DNA from: Diospyros lotus
Taxonomy: Eukaryota; Streptophyta; Magnoliopsida; Ericales; Ebenaceae
NCBI RefSeq assembly: GCF_014633365.1
Contig: NC_068349.1
Coordinates: 32,006,753-32,070,752, forward strand
Reading direction: 5' to 3'
Length of the DNA stretch: 64,000 nucleotides
Position 1 is the stretch's first letter; each line of letters opens with the position of its first letter. Shown one piece after another: positions 61,289-64,000 of this stretch. The notes under the pieces were generated by a model. The model ran no database searches, was not told where the DNA came from, and saw nothing but the letters and a program-made list of their open reading frames with translations. Position numbers and translations under genes: made by a program.

Positions 61289-64000
61289 TTAGATATTTAG
61301 CATTTCAAGAGATAAACTGAGGAATGGTAAATTTAATACTTGGGGAAGCAAAATCGAAACCTAAATGAATATTGTAATTGCAAATTAAATTAAACAGTAC
61401 AATATTGTTCTCAATAAACATAGAAATTACACTATCCGGTAGACAAATTTAACATAATAATAGTTGTAATATGCCACCTATCAAAATTCTCACAACTTAT
61501 CCGAGTACGAGTGTAGGACTTATTACATGACTTCCAGTACAATCACATCTTATCAATCTTCTTTCCTTTCCCACTGCTCGTCTCACTTGGAACATTAAAT
61601 ATTCTAAGGACAAAGTCCAAATTAGAAGATGAATCTTCTAAATGAGGGTTTGAAAATAATTTTTCTTGAGTGCATGATGCATGGACATGAATCAACATAG
61701 TCCTTAGGATAGCTTTTTGTTAGCATTCTAGCCCCAGCACAGAACCCTTGATAGTTATATCGGCAATCACACACGGCATGGGATACTTCTACGATCATTC
61801 TAGTAAAACTCACATAGGGAAAATGAAAGTCACGCTATTAAGGCAACATTTTATCTCACCATGGTCAACATGGATGACACAAATAATGATATGCCATTTT
61901 TTCTCTATTTTTCTTTTTTTCTTACCTTTACACACTTTCTCTGATCATCTTCTCCAATTGCCCTCTCGCTACTAGCCACTGGTTTTTGCGTGTTTTTCTT
62001 CCTCTTTCTTACTCTATTCTCTCTTCTAAACATAATGGACCCCTTGACAACAAATTTGGCCAAAACCCCCTCGATTTGGCCGATTAATCCTCGACTCAGG
62101 CGAGTACCCGATTTTCTAGTGAGGCTTTGAAACACCTTCAAAACTACACCAAAATTCCTCAAACTGCCTAGAAATTCTCTCATTCACTTGGAGAACAAAA
62201 GTCCCTTATCTATTTTCTTCAATTTTTCCCCAAATGCCCAGATTTTTCATTAAAATTTTTGATGAAACCCTCGGCCAACAACCCTCTATTTATAGTCGAT
62301 TCTGGCTATTTTTCTGGCCAATCTAGTGGCTCCCATGCATTGGTGGCCTTACCCTACGCCATAATGGCCCTAAACCCCTTCTCGAACGTTGATTTGACAT
62401 CTGTTGTCGGTAACCACAGTGCAGTTGCTGGCAACTTGCAGTGTGTTCATACTACTTATTGCATTTTAGTCCTTCAGCTTTTGCCCTTTTTCAATTTGGC
62501 CCCTTTCCCTCAAGTCCTTAGGTTTCAAAAATTATACTTAGTCCCCATAATTTTGAAAAATTACACTTTTGTCCCCAATAACTTTGAAAATTTACACTTT
62601 TACCCCCAATAAAAGTTACACCTAAGTACAAAATTTGTGGGTATTACAACATAGCCCCACAAATGACAATGCCATCAACTTTAAAGAAATTAGTGTTCGA
62701 TTTAGTCCCTAGTTGATAGGCATAAGAATGAAGTTTTGAGATTACATTGAACCCTCAAGAAACTCGATCACATCCCCCTCTTTCTCAAAGAACTAGAAAA
62801 TAGGATTCTCTTATTTCCTAAATACATTATAGATAAAGAAAGGAAGTGCCAAAGAAAATCAAAGGCACTCAAAATGATATTCCAGTATTCACTGATTGCG
62901 GGGTCATCTGCCGATTTTCCTCGAAACACTGGCGGGTTTTGTCGTAGATACCTCTCCAAGGCATCTACTCTTCTTTGCTCGGGCTATAACTCCAAAATTT
63001 ACCCAGCCATGCCTTCTAGGATTCTCTCGATCAGATCAATTCGGCATTCATCGAGGTTGGCTCGTGTATCTCTTTGACCTTCCACACCACCTCCTAGGTG
63101 CGGGTTGGTGTTGCTTTCTTCGCCATTGCCTCTCTCACGCATGTTCCTTCTTGTATTCACCATTTAGCAAGAAGACAGGGCGATCTATTAAATTATCATG
63201 GCATGACACAATTCAAATTGAATAAGCAACAAGAGTATGCTACTAAATATTTCAAAAATCCTAACCTAATTCCCAAAACTTATGGTGACTTTACTCATCT
63301 AACCACATGCGAACTTTTCCTTAGGTTCGCTCTGATACCAACTGTAACACCCCAAATTTCTTGAGCGTGTTATAACTTAAGATTTCGGGAATATAAAATT
63401 TTTTCATGTCACAATCACTATCATACATCACACAATATCTCAAAAACCCTAATTTTCACATTCTTAACTTAACAAACCCAATAATCGAATAGCTAAGACA
63501 GGTGTTAAAATTTCAAATGCGGAAGCTAGATTGAACCTGATATGGTTCACAATCATAATGCTTTATTTATCATAAATAAAATTGTTCAAGACATCTACAA
63601 AATGTATTACATGGATATCATCTCTCGCAAGTGATAACTGAACGCCTTAAACATAGGTTCACACATAAATAAAGATATTCTAAACTTGCTACAGACAATA
63701 AATTAAGCTTATTCTTCCACTACCTTCTTTCCCTTTGTGCTGCTTGTCAAATCTGGAACGTTTGAATATTCCAGGTACATAGTTCAATTAGAAGATGAAT
63801 CTTCTAGTGAGAAACTCCAAAACAGTTTATATCAATGCATGATCGGGTATAAAATGTATGAGAAGACAACGAGAACTACTTCAAAGTGCCTCATGAACAC
63901 ATTAGCCTCCTCCAACGAAGCTTTCTCAATGGCGCACGCATAGCGCTTCTCAGGAAGTCCCTAACCGTGTCATTTCGGCTCGACCTCATAGCACTCATGC
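61289..64000 (-). mobile_element. Antisense Tekay/Del-type element, internally deleted, runs off the window
   Basis: On the minus strand: 5' LTR from beyond 64000 down to 63343 (ends GGGGTGTTACA), primer site TTGGTATCAGAGCGAACC, a ~700-bp interior with only a gag start, then the 3' LTR from TGTAATACCC at 62648 to the truncation at 61289. Both LTR copies share GAAGATTCATCTTCTAATT (61625 and 63795). Nearly all of gag-pol is missing. Confidence 0.72.
62768..62960 (-). pseudogene. Tekay/Del gag scrap
   Basis: MERYLRQNPPVFRGKSADDP resembles the conserved start of the Tekay/Del gag core (FLR-NPP-F-G). It loses similarity after about 30 codons, at the internal deletion. Confidence 0.55.

Noticed and set aside
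62259..62612. 117-codon plus-strand frame
   Set aside because: Falls within the antisense 3' LTR of the Tekay/Del-type element; no domain and a repetitive end.

Overview
This window is plant nuclear DNA, most likely from a eudicot. It holds GT-AG introns, many Ty1/copia and Ty3/gypsy LTR retrotransposons with tRNA-Met primer sites, and AT-rich introns. I cannot name the species.

The only clearly functional gene is a mitochondrial DnaJ (Hsp40) co-chaperone on the minus strand, a close match to plant GFA2. I placed sixteen coding exons by splice sites, reading phase and domain content, from the ATG at 48491 down to 1511. The last roughly 60 codons lie beyond the left edge. About 1.17 kb of coding sequence is spread over more than 47 kb. 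Four introns (5.9, 5.6, 13.0 and 18.3 kb) are swollen by transposable elements. The promoter side (48.5-48.8 kb) carries a telo-box and site II (TGGGCY) motifs.

Layout of the repeats. 2.2-2.8 kb: solo LTR. 3.77-4.86 kb: terminal-inverted-repeat element. 6.0-8.6 kb: decayed copia. 9.81-14.62 kb: TIR element split by a pol-less LTR element (TSD AATGA). 16.87-17.21 kb: antisense solo LTR (TSD CCAAT). 17.5-18.5 kb: gypsy integrase/chromodomain scrap and an LTR. 18.66-25.75 kb: copia (TSD ATTAA) with a gag-only gypsy element nested inside it (20.81-23.59 kb, TSD CATTC). 26.0 and 27.3 kb: two more solo LTRs with perfect TSDs. 29.9-35.1 kb: antisense copia with a deleted gypsy derivative nested in its reverse transcriptase (TSD GAAAC). 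35.13-39.6 kb: gypsy with gag-pol but no 3' end. 39.97-45.34 kb: antisense gypsy broken by a Tat-type LTR. 45.6-46.2 kb: Mutator-like small element.

Upstream of the gene (49-64 kb) I see no intact host gene. There is a 2.67-kb solo Tekay/Del-type LTR nested in older repeats, Tat-type LTR and primer-site remains with a 72-bp minisatellite, a copia element (55.05-61.29 kb) carrying a broken LBD (LOB-domain) gene copy, and an internally deleted antisense Tekay/Del-type element running off the right edge.

The most interesting new signal is a short stem-loop, seen in five different LTRs, whose stems differ in sequence but stay paired between conserved GGATGTA-like and GAACCA-like flanks. Next are a 76-bp tail-to-tail inverted pair of Tat LTR ends around one primer site, and the LBD copy inside the copia element.
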